Source of the DNA: Alphaproteobacteria bacterium
Lineage (GTDB): Bacteria; Pseudomonadota; Alphaproteobacteria; Micavibrionales; UBA2020
Direction of reading: 5' to 3'
Length of the DNA: 64,000 nucleotides
Assembly: GCA_016124645.1 (NCBI GenBank)
Contig: WGNE01000014.1
Coordinates: forward strand, 1 to 64,000
Under the pieces are notes generated by a model. It was not told the origin of the DNA. It saw only the letters and a program-made list of their open reading frames with translations, and searched no databases. Positions 9,194 to 18,108 of this stretch are shown in pieces; position 1 is the first letter of the stretch; each line of letters opens with the position of its first letter. The translations under genes were made by a program, and so were the position numbers.

Positions 9194-9868
9194 CTATTCC
9201 GCGGCCTCGGCGGCGAGGCCGAAGGACTCCTGAATGAACTGCAATCCGCGCATCGCCCCGAAATGGTCGATGCCGTGGCCGAGGCCGGGACGCAGGATGG
9301 TTTCCACCTGAAAACCTGCGGCGGCGAACCCCTCTTCCACCTTGCCGAGGCTGGCGGGGGGCACGACCTCGTCGGCGGAGCCGTGGATGGCCAGAACGGG
9401 CATTTTGACGACGCCGGGCGCCTTCAGCCCCTCCGCGTCCAGCAGCATGCCGGAATAGCCGATGACGGCGCCGCAGGGCTTGTCGCGGCGCGGCATGGCG
9501 TACATGGCCATCATCGCCCCCTGCGAAAAGCCGACGACGGCGAGGTTCTCGGGCGACACGCCCCATTTTTCAAGCTGTTCGTCGATATAGGCGTTCAGGA
9601 CCGGCGCGACGTTGGCGGCCGATTTGTCGCGCTCGAAGGCGGCGGGATCGAGGGCGCGGATGGAAAACCACTGGTAGCCCGCCGCATAGGCCTCGCAGAC
9701 CTCGGGCGCGTTGGGCGCGGCGAAGGCGGCGTCCGGCAGCCCCTGCGCCCATTCATGGCCGATGGAGAGCAGGTCGTCCCCGTTCGCGCCGTAGCCGTGC
9801 AGGAATATGACCAGCTGGCGGGCCTTGCCCGATTGCGGGGCGATGAAGTTGCCGTCGATTTTCTGCAT
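9194..9868 (-). CDS. Alpha/beta hydrolase, carboxylesterase/phospholipase type
   Basis: A 224-residue cytosolic serine esterase of the YpfH/acyl-protein thioesterase-like family. Visible features are the oxyanion segment FLHGYGANGDD, the nucleophile in GFSQG, Asp in HGSADEVVP and His in GLGHGID, giving a complete triad. The family hydrolyses short-chain esters. The physiological substrate is unknown. ATG 9868 is used. The open frame continues upstream to 10009, but that part overlaps the divergent HIG1 gene's promoter and is not conserved-looking. It is divergent from the HIG1 gene across a 128-bp shared promoter region. Confidence 0.9.
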   Translation of the reverse strand: MQKIDGNFIAPQSGKARQLVIFLHGYGANGDDLLSIGHEWAQGLPDAAFAAPNAPEVCEAYAAGYQWFSIRALDPAAFERDKSAANVAPVLNAYIDEQLEKWGVSPENLAVVGFSQGAMMAMYAMPRRDKPCGAVIGYSGMLLDAEGLKAPGVVKMPVLAIHGSADEVVPPASLGKVEEGFAAAGFQVETILRPGLGHGIDHFGAMRGLQFIQESFGLAAEAAE

Positions 9869-9996
9869 GCTGAAATTGTCCTTTTCGTTGAAGGTGGAGT
9901 CTTTTAATTCCCGAGGCGCAGCCTTCCATTTCAATGACCAAAAGCCTATATTACAGATGAAAGCGCAACAAGCCATATCCGTCAGGAAACCGCCAG

Positions 9997-10197
9997 ATGA
10001 CCGCCTCAACCCTCCTGTTCTTCATCGCCCTCGCCTGCATGCTGGTGGTCGTCTTCTCGCTCATCGCGGGCATCGTCACCATGACCAAGGACACGGACAA
10101 AAGCCATAAAAAAAGCAATAAAATGATGCAAATGCGCGTTCTTTTTCAAGGACTGGCTTTGCTGTTCCTCTTCCTCTCCTACATGGCGCGCTCTTAA
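9997..10197 (+). CDS. HIG1 domain twin-transmembrane protein
   Basis: A 66-residue protein with two membrane helices (about 5-28 and 45-63) joined by a basic loop. The segment SNKMMQMRVLFQG matches the (Q/I)x3(R/H)xRx3Q-like signature of HIG_1_N proteins. In mitochondria, HIG1 proteins (Rcf1/2) associate with cytochrome oxidase and respiratory supercomplexes. Alphaproteobacteria carry small homologues whose role is inferred from this. It stands alone with the glycosyltransferase gene 30 bp downstream on the same strand. Confidence 0.85.
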   Translation: MTASTLLFFIALACMLVVVFSLIAGIVTMTKDTDKSHKKSNKMMQMRVLFQGLALLFLFLSYMARS

Positions 10198-10227
10198 AGC
10201 GGGCGCGGAACCTTCAGGGCTTCACGG

Positions 10228-11172
10228 TTGAAAATCCTCTTCATCACATCCACGCGCATCGGCGACGCCATTCTCTCCACCGGCGCGCTTGACCACCTCA
10301 TCCGCGAGAACCCGAAGGCCGAAATCACCGTCGCCTGCGGGCCGCTGGTGGCCGGGCTGTTCGCCCCCGCGCCGGGCGTGACGCGCGTGATCGAGATGAA
10401 AAAGAAAAGCTACGGCCGCCACTGGCTGGAACTGGCGCGCGAAACCATGGGCACGCGCTGGGACATCGTCGTGGACCTGCGCGACAGCGTGCTTTCCCGC
10501 CTGCTTTGCGCGAAAAAGAAATGCATCTGGGGCCGGCAGGCGAAAGACCTGCACAAGGTCGAGCAGATTGCCGCCGTGCTGGGCGTCAAGCCCCCGCCCG
10601 CTCCGCGCCTGTGGTTCGATAGTGAAACGCTGGCCGCGGCCGAAAAGCTGGTGCCGGAAGGCGGGCCCGTGCTGGCCGTCGGCCCCGCCGCCAACTGGCG
10701 CGGCAAGACGTGGCCGGTGCAGAACTTCATCACCCTCGCGGGCTGGCTGACGGACAAGGACGGCATATTGCCCGGCGCGCGCGTCGCCGTCTTCGCCGCG
10801 CCCGGGGAGCGGGAAATCGCCGAGAAGCTGCTGGAGGCCGTGCCCGAGCGCCTGCGCATCGACGTCATCGGCAAGGCATCGCCGCTGCTGGCCGCCGCCG
10901 CCATCAAGCGCTGCGATTTCTACGTCGGGAACGATTCCGGCCTCATGCACGCCGCCGCCGCCGTGGGCGTGCCCACGCTGGGGCTGTTCGGCCCCAGCTG
11001 GCCGCATCTCTACCGCCCGTGGGGGCCGCATTGCGCCTATGTCGCCACGCCGGAGAATTACGACGCGCTGCTGAAAACCGGCATCGACGGGAACCACAGC
11101 TCGCTGATGACGACGCTCACAGCAACGGCCGCCAATGAGGCGGCCGTCAGACTGTGGCAAAGCTGCCGGTAG
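10228..11172 (+). CDS. Glycosyltransferase family 9 (heptosyltransferase-like)
   Basis: A 314-residue GT-B glycosyltransferase of family 9, the family of LPS core heptosyltransferases WaaC, WaaF and WaaQ. The N-terminal motif ILFITSTRIGDAILST and the C-terminal nucleotide-sugar site (FYVGNDSGLMHAAAAVGVPTLGLFGPS) are canonical. GPAANWRGKTWP matches the family's central P-loop-like region. It probably adds a heptose or related sugar to the LPS inner core at the cytoplasmic face. Translation appears to start at TTG 10228, as no ATG lies near the conserved N-terminus. No other LPS gene is adjacent. Confidence 0.9.
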   Translation: MKILFITSTRIGDAILSTGALDHLIRENPKAEITVACGPLVAGLFAPAPGVTRVIEMKKKSYGRHWLELARETMGTRWDIVVDLRDSVLSRLLCAKKKCIWGRQAKDLHKVEQIAAVLGVKPPPAPRLWFDSETLAAAEKLVPEGGPVLAVGPAANWRGKTWPVQNFITLAGWLTDKDGILPGARVAVFAAPGEREIAEKLLEAVPERLRIDVIGKASPLLAAAAIKRCDFYVGNDSGLMHAAAAVGVPTLGLFGPSWPHLYRPWGPHCAYVATPENYDALLKTGIDGNHSSLMTTLTATAANEAAVRLWQSCR

Positions 11173-11194
11173 TTATTTTTCTAAATCCAGACGC

Positions 11195-11731
11195 TTACTG
11201 GTTCAGGGTGTTGTAGTTGCCCTTGATCGCATCGACTTTTTCCTGCTGCTTGGCGACGGCGGCATCGCCGGCCACGCCCCACATGCGGATGGATTGCGTA
11301 TCCTTGTAGGTCGATTGCGCCTGACGCGCGGTCTGGTAGCGAACGAACTTCACGCGCTCCCAGCCGGAATGGCGCATGCAGCTGTCGAAATCGTGGAAGT
11401 CGCTGTGCGATACCATGTGTTCCCCGTAGCGGGTCGGCGTATCGTAATAATCGAGATCCCCCGAGGCCTTGAGCGCACGATGGTATTCGCTATGCGTATC
11501 GGGCGGCGTGGTTTCGCGCAGGGCGTCCAGCTCGACCAGCTCATCGACCTCGCGCACGCAGGTGGCGATATCCTCATCCAGCTGCTGCTGGGCTTTCGGG
11601 CCCGTCATCCAGAGCGCGTCCTTGTCCTGGACTTTCTCCCAATAGGCCTGCTTGGTCGGCTGATTCCACGTGCACCCGGCAAGTGCCAGAAGCCCGCAAA
11701 CCGCCGTAATCATTTTCAGTTTCGAATTCAT
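11195..11731 (-). CDS. Hypothetical lipoprotein
   Basis: A 178-residue protein with a signal peptide ending in the lipobox LALAGC (Cys about 20), so it should be lipidated and outer-membrane associated. The mature part is soluble, hydrophilic and contains three further cysteines. No family is recognised. It is convergent with the glycosyltransferase gene and preceded by an AT-rich promoter region (11732-11810) that also follows the peptide-binding protein gene. Confidence 0.75.
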   Translation of the reverse strand: MNSKLKMITAVCGLLALAGCTWNQPTKQAYWEKVQDKDALWMTGPKAQQQLDEDIATCVREVDELVELDALRETTPPDTHSEYHRALKASGDLDYYDTPTRYGEHMVSHSDFHDFDSCMRHSGWERVKFVRYQTARQAQSTYKDTQSIRMWGVAGDAAVAKQQEKVDAIKGNYNTLNQ

Positions 11732-11810
11732 GAGAACACCATCCCCTAATGAATGTCTTGAACTATAAGTTACCCTGAATTCGTTAATAAAAACAATAGA
11801 GACATTCCGA

Positions 11811-13646
11811 TTAATTGTTTTTATTCGCCGGTCGGGCCCACCAGCTTTCCAGAACCATGCCGTAAACCGGCGTTACGGAAGGCCGGTGAATGTCGCTGGC
11901 ATAGGCCACGAGGTCTTTGCCGAGGTAAAACAGGGGAATCATGTAATAGCCGTACATGATCGCCCGGTCGAGCGCGCGGGCCCGGGCCACGAGGTCTTCC
12001 CTGTCCGTGGCGCGGGCGATGCTGTCGGCCAGCGCATTGACCGCGGGATTCGTGATTCCCGCGTAGTTGCGCGAGCCGTGCGTATCCGCCGCCGCCGTGC
12101 CCCAGTAATTCACCTGCTCGTTGCCCGGCGAGAGCGAATTGACCCAGTGGAACCCGACCATGTCGAAATCGAAGTCGTCCAGCCGCCCGACATATTGCGC
12201 GTTATCCACCAGCCGCACATGGGCGGAGATGCCCAGCGAGCGAAGGTCGCGCGCATAGGCCAGCGCCACCTTCTCCTCGCCCCTGTCGGAAAGCAATATC
12301 TCGAAGCTGAACGGCAGGCCGGTCTTCGCGTTGACCAGCGTTTCGTCCTTATATTCCCAGCCCGCCTCTTTCAGCAGCCTTATCGCCTCGCGCTTGGCCG
12401 CGCGGGTGCCGCCGGCGGGGGAAACGAAGGCGGGGCCGAAGACCTCGGGCGGCAAATCGTCCCGGTATTTTTCGAGCACGCGCAGCTCCTCCCCCTCCGG
12501 CTTGCCGCGCGCGGCGAGCTCGGAGTTGGGATAGACGCTGTCGATCTTCTTCAGCTCGCCGAAATAAAAGGTCTTGTTGATCCACCTGTCGTTGAAGATA
12601 TCGGCCAGCGCCTCGCGCACGCGACGGTCGGCGAACATGGGGCGGCGGGTGTTGAAGACGAAGGCGCGCAGCCATTCGGGGCGGTGGTGAACGATCTCCT
12701 CGCGCTTCACCGCGCCGTCGCGCAGCGCGGGGAAATCGTACTGCGTTTTCCACTTGGTGATGTCGGACTCGCGCCGCAGGTTCTCCTCCCCCGACTTGAA
12801 GGACTGCAGGGCGATGCCGTCGTCGCGGAAATAGGTATAGCTGATGGTGTCGAAATTATAGAGCCCGCGGTTCACCGGCAGGTCTTTCGCCCAGTAATCC
12901 TTCACGCGCTCATAGGTGATCTTGCGGCCGGGATCGACCGAGGCGATCTTGTAAGGCCCGCTGCCCAACGGCGGAACCAGCGTGGTCTTGGTGATGTCGT
13001 GCTTTTTCCAGTAATGTTCCGGCAGCACGGGCATGATGGACAGGATCATCACGCATTCATGGTCGTAGCCGGGACCGAAGGTGAACTTGATGGTATGCGG
13101 ATCCGAAATCTCGACCTTGGTGACGAGGCCATAGACGCGGCGGCGCACGGGGTGGCCGTATTTCTTCAGCATCTCGAAGCTGTACTTCACGTCATCCGCC
13201 GTCATGGGCGTGCCGTCGTGGAACCGCGCCTTGGGGTTGAGGTGATAGACGATCCACGAGCGGTCCGCCGCGACGTCCACCGTCTGCGCGACGAGGCCGT
13301 AGAGCGTGAAAGGCTCGTCCCAGACGCGCTGCATCAGCTTGTCGCTGATATAGTCCAGCCCGGCGGCATTGTTGCCGGTGATGATGTTGTCGTTGAGGTT
13401 GTCGAAGCTGCCGATGACGGCCAGCTTCAAAGCCCCGCCCTTGGGCGCGTCGGGGTTGACGTAGTCGAGGTGCTGGAAACCGGGCGCGTATTTGGGCGCG
13501 CCGTGCATGGCAAGCCCGATGAGGCCCTTCTGCGGCTTGCCTTCCCCCTGCCCCGGCTTTTCCGTCTTTGCGGCATGGGCGGGCGCGCAGAACAGCGCCG
13601 CCGCCAGCAGCGCGCAGACAAGACCGATGTGAAGCCGCGAACGCAA
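11811..13646 (-). CDS. Peptide ABC transporter substrate-binding protein (YejA/OppA-like)
   Basis: A 611-residue periplasmic SBP of the family 5 type. The signal peptide ends around CAPAHAA. The family 5 signature region is visible (LNPKARFHDGTPMTADDVKYSF), as is the YejA-like opening AMHGAPKYAPGFQHLDYVNPDAPKGG split across residues 40-70. Start TTG 13646 lies 2 bp after the kinase stop (TGAGCTTG), with an AGGCGG-type ribosome site inside the kinase end. The frame stays open upstream into the kinase gene, but there it is antisense-like sequence with no export signal. No permease or ATPase genes (yejBEF) are adjacent, so it is an orphan binding protein here. Confidence 0.88.
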   Translation of the reverse strand: MRSRLHIGLVCALLAAALFCAPAHAAKTEKPGQGEGKPQKGLIGLAMHGAPKYAPGFQHLDYVNPDAPKGGALKLAVIGSFDNLNDNIITGNNAAGLDYISDKLMQRVWDEPFTLYGLVAQTVDVAADRSWIVYHLNPKARFHDGTPMTADDVKYSFEMLKKYGHPVRRRVYGLVTKVEISDPHTIKFTFGPGYDHECVMILSIMPVLPEHYWKKHDITKTTLVPPLGSGPYKIASVDPGRKITYERVKDYWAKDLPVNRGLYNFDTISYTYFRDDGIALQSFKSGEENLRRESDITKWKTQYDFPALRDGAVKREEIVHHRPEWLRAFVFNTRRPMFADRRVREALADIFNDRWINKTFYFGELKKIDSVYPNSELAARGKPEGEELRVLEKYRDDLPPEVFGPAFVSPAGGTRAAKREAIRLLKEAGWEYKDETLVNAKTGLPFSFEILLSDRGEEKVALAYARDLRSLGISAHVRLVDNAQYVGRLDDFDFDMVGFHWVNSLSPGNEQVNYWGTAAADTHGSRNYAGITNPAVNALADSIARATDREDLVARARALDRAIMYGYYMIPLFYLGKDLVAYASDIHRPSVTPVYGMVLESWWARPANKNN

Positions 13647-13648
13647 GC

Positions 13649-14674
13649 TCAGACCGCCTTTTTCGCTTTCAGCAGTTCCTGCAGGTTCGCCTGCGGGCGC
13701 GCGCCGACGTGGGAGATGATCTCGGCAGCCGCAATCGAGCCGAGACGCCCGCATTCCGCCGCGCTCTTGCCCCGCGTATAGCCGTAGAGGAAGCCCGCGG
13801 CGTACATGTCGCCCGCACCGGTCGTGTCCACGACCTCCGCCACCGGTTCGGCGGCCACTTCCACGACCTCGGTCGGCGTGACGATGAGCGAGCCTTTGTC
13901 CGAACGGGTGATGACGCCCGTCTCGCAGGATTCGCGCAGGTTGTGGATGATGTTGTTCATGTCCTCCGTCTCGTAGAGCTTGAAGATCTCCGCCTCGTTG
14001 GCGAAAACGATGTCCACGCCGTCGTTGATGAGGTCGAGGAAGTCGTCGCGGTGACGGTCCACGCAGAAAGGGTCGGACAGGGTGAGAGAGACCTTGCGGC
14101 CCGCGCCCGACGCGATCTCGCAGGCCTTGCGGAAGGTCTGCTTGGCGCGGTCGCGGTCGAAAAGATAGCCTTCGAGGTAGGTCACCTTCGCGCTCTTGAT
14201 CATCTCCGCGTTCAAATCGCTGGGCGCGATCCAGACGCAGGCGCCCAGATAGGTGCACATGGTGCGCTGCGCGTCCGGCGTGATGAGGATGAGGCAGCGC
14301 GCGGTCGAAGGCCCGTCCTCCAGCGGCGGCGTATCGAAGGAAACGCCCACGGCGCTGATGTCGTGACGGAAGACCTTGCCCAGCTGGTCGTTGGAGACCT
14401 TGCCGATGTAGCCGGCCCGGCCGCCCATGCCCGCGAAGGCCGCAACCGTGTTGGCCGCCGAGCCGCCGGACATTTCCATGCCGGGTCCCATCTTGGAATA
14501 AAGCTCGTCGGCCTGTTCGGCCTCGATGAGGGTCATCGTGCCCTTGTGGATCTTGTTGACCTTCAGGAAATCTTCCGCCGTCTTGGACAAAACGTCCACG
14601 ATCGCATTGCCGATGCCGACGATGTCATAGGCGGCGTCGTCCTGTTCCGGGGCGGCAGGATTGTCTTTACTCAT
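13649..14674 (-). CDS. PfkB-family sugar/adenosine kinase
   Basis: A 341-residue ribokinase-like kinase closest to bacterial adenosine kinases. The N-terminal glycine motif MSGGSAANTVAAFAGMGG and the C-terminal catalytic signature DTTGAGDMYAAGF (Asp is the base) are intact. It phosphorylates adenosine or a related sugar or nucleoside with ATP in the cytoplasm. Substrate choice is inferred from overall layout only. It overlaps nothing, but is followed at 2 bp by the peptide-binding protein gene, so the two are probably cotranscribed. A TetR regulator is divergent, 57 bp away. Confidence 0.88.
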   Translation of the reverse strand: MSKDNPAAPEQDDAAYDIVGIGNAIVDVLSKTAEDFLKVNKIHKGTMTLIEAEQADELYSKMGPGMEMSGGSAANTVAAFAGMGGRAGYIGKVSNDQLGKVFRHDISAVGVSFDTPPLEDGPSTARCLILITPDAQRTMCTYLGACVWIAPSDLNAEMIKSAKVTYLEGYLFDRDRAKQTFRKACEIASGAGRKVSLTLSDPFCVDRHRDDFLDLINDGVDIVFANEAEIFKLYETEDMNNIIHNLRESCETGVITRSDKGSLIVTPTEVVEVAAEPVAEVVDTTGAGDMYAAGFLYGYTRGKSAAECGRLGSIAAAEIISHVGARPQANLQELLKAKKAV

Positions 14675-14731
14675 CGCAAAAACCCTTCTATTTTAAAGCT
14701 GTTTTCGAATTCATGACCGGGCCAGAACAAG

Positions 14732-15355
14732 ATGGCACAAAAACGCAAGCCAGACCAGACGAAACTCAAAGCCGCGAAAGCCGCCAAAACCCCCGCGAAT
14801 ATCGCCGAGGCCGCCATTTCGCTGGCCGACGAGCATGGCTGGGAAGCGGTGGAATTCAAGGACATCGCCCGCCGCGCGAAATGCGGGGTTTCGGACGTCG
14901 AGGCCGCTTTTACGGATATCTGGGCCATCATCCGCTGGCACCTCGACCATATCGACACGAACACCCGCGCCGCGGTGGAGGAATACCTCGGCGAGAGCTG
15001 GCGCGACAACCTGCTGGAAATCCTGATGATGCGCTTCGAGCTGGCGCAGCCGCACCGCGCGGCCTGGGCCTCCCTGCCCGATACGTTCCGGGCGCACCCG
15101 AAGAAGCTGCGCCGCTTCATCCGCCCCTTCATCAAGGCCATGCGCGGGATGCTGAAGCTTTCCGGCCTTTCCCACACCCGCCGCCGCCCGCTGCTGACGG
15201 GGGCTTTCGGCGCGGTCTATCTCTCCCTCCTGCACACATGGTCGCAGGACGACACGCAAGACCTTTCCAAGACCATGGCCGCCATCGACAAGCGCCTCGA
15301 GATCCTCGCCCGCATCGACGAGGCGACGGACTGCAGCGCGCGCAAACACGGCTAA
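14732..15355 (+). CDS. TetR/AcrR-family transcriptional regulator
   Basis: A 207-residue protein with an N-terminal helix-turn-helix (residues about 20-65: IAEAAISLADEHGWEAVEF then KDIARRAKCGVSDVEAAF) after a basic tail. The C-terminal ligand domain is all-helical and not assignable to a known effector. It is transcribed divergently from the adenosine kinase-like gene, so it may control that kinase/SBP pair. This is inferred from layout only. COQ9 shares the TetR fold and is an alternative relative, but the HTH looks intact here. Confidence 0.75.
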   Translation: MAQKRKPDQTKLKAAKAAKTPANIAEAAISLADEHGWEAVEFKDIARRAKCGVSDVEAAFTDIWAIIRWHLDHIDTNTRAAVEEYLGESWRDNLLEILMMRFELAQPHRAAWASLPDTFRAHPKKLRRFIRPFIKAMRGMLKLSGLSHTRRRPLLTGAFGAVYLSLLHTWSQDDTQDLSKTMAAIDKRLEILARIDEATDCSARKHG

Positions 15356-15402
15356 AACCCCCTTGAAACAAATCGGTTTTTCTTCCGTCGCCTGAGAGCC
15401 GG

Positions 15403-15431
15403 TTCCGGCGCCCCGCATAATGCGGTATAAT
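15403..15431 (+). promoter_or_regulatory. Putative promoter of the FecR-domain gene
   Basis: A perfect TATAAT at 15426-15431 with a weak TTCCGG (15403-15408) 17 bp upstream. The start codon follows at 15467. Confidence 0.45.
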
Positions 15432-15466
15432 GTTTCTTTGATCTGTTTATTTCAGACGGGGATCAT

Positions 15467-16759
15467 ATGACCGGACGCCGCCAGCTTCTTTCCTTCCTCA
15501 TCGTTGCTTTTCTCGCGCTGGCCATGCCAGCCGCTCATGCGCAGCAGCAGGCGGAGCAAACGGCTCCCGCCGCCGCTTCCGCGAGCAATGACGACGACAA
15601 CGCGGTCATCGGCACGGTCATGGAGGTTCAGGGCACGGCGATCATACAGGACGCGCAGGGCGGCGCGGGCCATACCGCGACCGTGGACGGCGAAGTTCAT
15701 ATGAACGACGTGGTGACGACGGGCGCAGCCTCGCATATCTTCATCCAGCTCATCGACGACACGGAATGGTCGCTGGACGAAAACAGCCGCTTCAAAGTGG
15801 ACGAATACGTCTTCGACCCCGACGACGGCTCGCAGAACAAGGCCCGCTACTCGGTCCTGCAGGGCGCGTTCAACTACGTCAGCGGCCTCGTCGCGCATGG
15901 CCGCGCCGACCCCGACGTGAAAATCGCGACCCCCGTCGGCTCCATCGGCATCCGCGGCACGGATTTCTGGGGCGGCGAGATCGACGGGCAATACGGCGTA
16001 TTGGTCAACGAGGGCAAGGTGGACGTGCAGACGCAGGGCGGCAGCACGACCGTCGGCAAGGGTCTCGGCACCTTCATCTCCGGTCCCCGCGGCAAGCCCA
16101 GCGCCGCCCGCGCATGGTCGCAGAAGAGGCTGTCGAAAATCCGCAAGCTCGTCGAGCTGAAGCGGCAGCCGCGCATCCAGAAGCGCATCCAGAAGCACCA
16201 TGACCGCCAGATGCAGATGCGCCGGAATTTCAAGCGCAACATGCAGCGCCGCCGCGAACGCCAGAAGATGCAGGGCGGAAAACCGGGGCAGCGGGGCGAG
16301 CAACGGCAGGAACAGCGCCAGAACCAGAGACAGGAACGACGGCAGGACGGGAAATTTCGCCAGCGCAACGGCGGGAACGACCGCCGCGACTGGCGGGAGA
16401 ACAAGCTCGGGCAACGCCGGAATGAAGACCGACGCGACCGCCGGGAAAACAGGCTCGAAGAGCGCAAGGACGACAGCCGCCGTGACTGGCGCGGGGAGAA
16501 CAATAACGAAGGCTTCGGCCAGCGCAGGAAGGAAAACCGGCGCAACTGGCAAGAAAACAGGTCAGAACGACGCATGAACCAGAACCGCCGCGACTGGCGA
16601 AAAGACCGCGCCGGGAAAGACGGCTACGGGAAAGACGACCGGGAGGACGAAAAGGACGACCGGAAAGACATACAGCCGCAGGGCAAAAGCCGGACAGAAA
16701 AACCGGCCGGCGGAAACGGCGGGACGCGCCGCGCCCCTCTGCTCAGGAAAAAACGCTAA
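15467..16759 (+). CDS. Secreted FecR-domain protein with Arg-rich repeat tail
   Basis: A 430-residue protein. A signal peptide (about 1-25, cleaving after AAHA) precedes a FecR-like beta domain at about 45-200 (GTVMEVQGTA, then IATPVGSIGIRGTDFWGG). From about residue 205 the sequence becomes extremely basic and low-complexity. It contains about five imperfect units of 16-20 residues centred on RRDWR/RRDRR/RRNWQ, rich in Arg, Asn, Gln, Asp and Glu. The FecR domain without a TonB receptor or sigma factor suggests a structural or surface role rather than iron signalling. The tail might bind polyanions such as LPS, polysaccharide or DNA, which is inference. Its end overlaps the end of the convergent histidine kinase gene by 4 bp. 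Confidence 0.85.
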   Translation: MTGRRQLLSFLIVAFLALAMPAAHAQQQAEQTAPAAASASNDDDNAVIGTVMEVQGTAIIQDAQGGAGHTATVDGEVHMNDVVTTGAASHIFIQLIDDTEWSLDENSRFKVDEYVFDPDDGSQNKARYSVLQGAFNYVSGLVAHGRADPDVKIATPVGSIGIRGTDFWGGEIDGQYGVLVNEGKVDVQTQGGSTTVGKGLGTFISGPRGKPSAARAWSQKRLSKIRKLVELKRQPRIQKRIQKHHDRQMQMRRNFKRNMQRRRERQKMQGGKPGQRGEQRQEQRQNQRQERRQDGKFRQRNGGNDRRDWRENKLGQRRNEDRRDRRENRLEERKDDSRRDWRGENNNEGFGQRRKENRRNWQENRSERRMNQNRRDWRKDRAGKDGYGKDDREDEKDDRKDIQPQGKSRTEKPAGGNGGTRRAPLLRKKR

Positions 16760-18108
16760 AACGGCAAGCGCATCACCACGCGCACGCCGCCGCGGTTGCT
16801 GTCTTCCATGAAAATCTCGCCGCCGTGGCTGTGGACGATGTCCTGCGCGATGGACAGGCCGAGGCCGACGCCCCCCGTCTTCTTGTTGCGCGATTTCTCG
16901 ACGCGGTAGAAGGGCCGGAAGACCTCGTCGCGCAAGTCCTGCGGCACGCCGGGGCCGTCGTCGTCCACCATGATTTCCAGCATCGTCTCGCCAGGGTGCG
17001 CCGTCAGCCAGACGTGCTTCGCGTATTTGCAGGCGTTGCTGACGATATTGGCGATGGCGCGCTCCATCGCCAGCGGGCGCACGCGCAGCATCATCCCGCC
17101 CTCGTCCAGCTGCGCCTGCACGTCGCAGCCCTGCCGCCGGGTGCGGGCGATGATGCGTTCCAGCACGGCGCGCATGTCGGTCATGGCGGGGGTTTCGTCG
17201 ATCTCCCCGCGCGCGAAGGTCAGGTAGCCCTCGATCATCCGCTCCATTTCCTCGATGTCCTGCCGAAGGTTGTCCGTCTCCGCCCCCTTCTTCGCCATGG
17301 CGAGCTGCAGCTTCATGCGGGTCAGCGGCGTGCGCAGGTCGTGCGAGACGCCGGAGAGCATGGCGGTGCGCTGTTCCATCTGCCGTTTCAGCCGCTCCTT
17401 CATGTCGAGGAAGGCGCGGGAGGCCTGCCGCACCTCGCGCGCGCCGACGGGCTTGAAGTCCGGCACGTCCTGCCCCTTGCCCAGCTTTTCCGCCGCCACG
17501 GCAAGGCGCATGATGGGCCGTATCTGGTTGCGCATGAACAGAACGGCGATGGCCAGCAGCACGATGGCGCTGCCGATCATCCAGAGAATGAAGATATAGG
17601 TCGTGGGGCTGATGAGGCGTTTGTCCGCGCAGATGAAATGCGCCTGCCGCGTCTTGTCGAGCTGCACCACGATCTCGAACCACCGCGCCTTTTCATAGGG
17701 GCGGATGATGAAGGGCTGGTGCAGCTTGCGGTCGAGCGCGTCCTGCAGCTTCTGCCCCACGCTGACCCAGTAGAATTTCGCGAAGGGCAGTTCCGGCTGG
17801 CGCAGGCCGTCCCGCGCGCCCTTTTCCACGGTCACGATCATCTCGAGGCTGGTCGAGCTCTGGGCGATGATCTCGTCCACCTGCTTCTGGTTCTTCGCCG
17901 CCTTCAGCCGCCCGGCGGTCATCTGCACCTCGCCCGCCAGCGCGTTGACCAGCTTGTCGCTCATCGCGTCCCAGTGGCGGTCGAAGAAGACGAAGGCGAG
18001 GATGAGCTGCAAAAGCAGGATCGGCGTCGCGATGATCATCAGCGAGCGGCCGAACAATGTGCGCGGCAGCAGCTTGCGTTTCATGGTTGTCAGGATATTC
18101 GCCGCCAT
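16756..18108 (-). CDS. EnvZ-like sensor histidine kinase
   Basis: A 450-residue inner-membrane kinase. Two membrane helices (about 20-42 and 170-192) flank a periplasmic sensor domain. A HAMP region (NQIRPIMRLAVAAEKLGKG) follows, then the phosphoacceptor His in GVSHDLRTPLTR. The ATPase blocks are NIVSNACKYA (N box), DDDGPGVP (G1) and GVGLGLSIAQDIVHSHGG (G2). The layout is that of EnvZ. The stop of the upstream regulator and this ATG overlap as TGATG, so the pair is translationally coupled. The stimulus is unknown. Osmotic or envelope sensing is the family analogy. Confidence 0.92.
   Translation of the reverse strand: MAANILTTMKRKLLPRTLFGRSLMIIATPILLLQLILAFVFFDRHWDAMSDKLVNALAGEVQMTAGRLKAAKNQKQVDEIIAQSSTSLEMIVTVEKGARDGLRQPELPFAKFYWVSVGQKLQDALDRKLHQPFIIRPYEKARWFEIVVQLDKTRQAHFICADKRLISPTTYIFILWMIGSAIVLLAIAVLFMRNQIRPIMRLAVAAEKLGKGQDVPDFKPVGAREVRQASRAFLDMKERLKRQMEQRTAMLSGVSHDLRTPLTRMKLQLAMAKKGAETDNLRQDIEEMERMIEGYLTFARGEIDETPAMTDMRAVLERIIARTRRQGCDVQAQLDEGGMMLRVRPLAMERAIANIVSNACKYAKHVWLTAHPGETMLEIMVDDDGPGVPQDLRDEVFRPFYRVEKSRNKKTGGVGLGLSIAQDIVHSHGGEIFMEDSNRGGVRVVMRLPF

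Noticed and set aside
13649-14258. In-frame upstream extension of the peptide-binding protein to 14258
   Set aside because: It overlaps the adenosine kinase gene in another frame, is Arg/Gly/Pro-rich like shadow translation, and would bury the signal peptide that begins right after TTG 13646.
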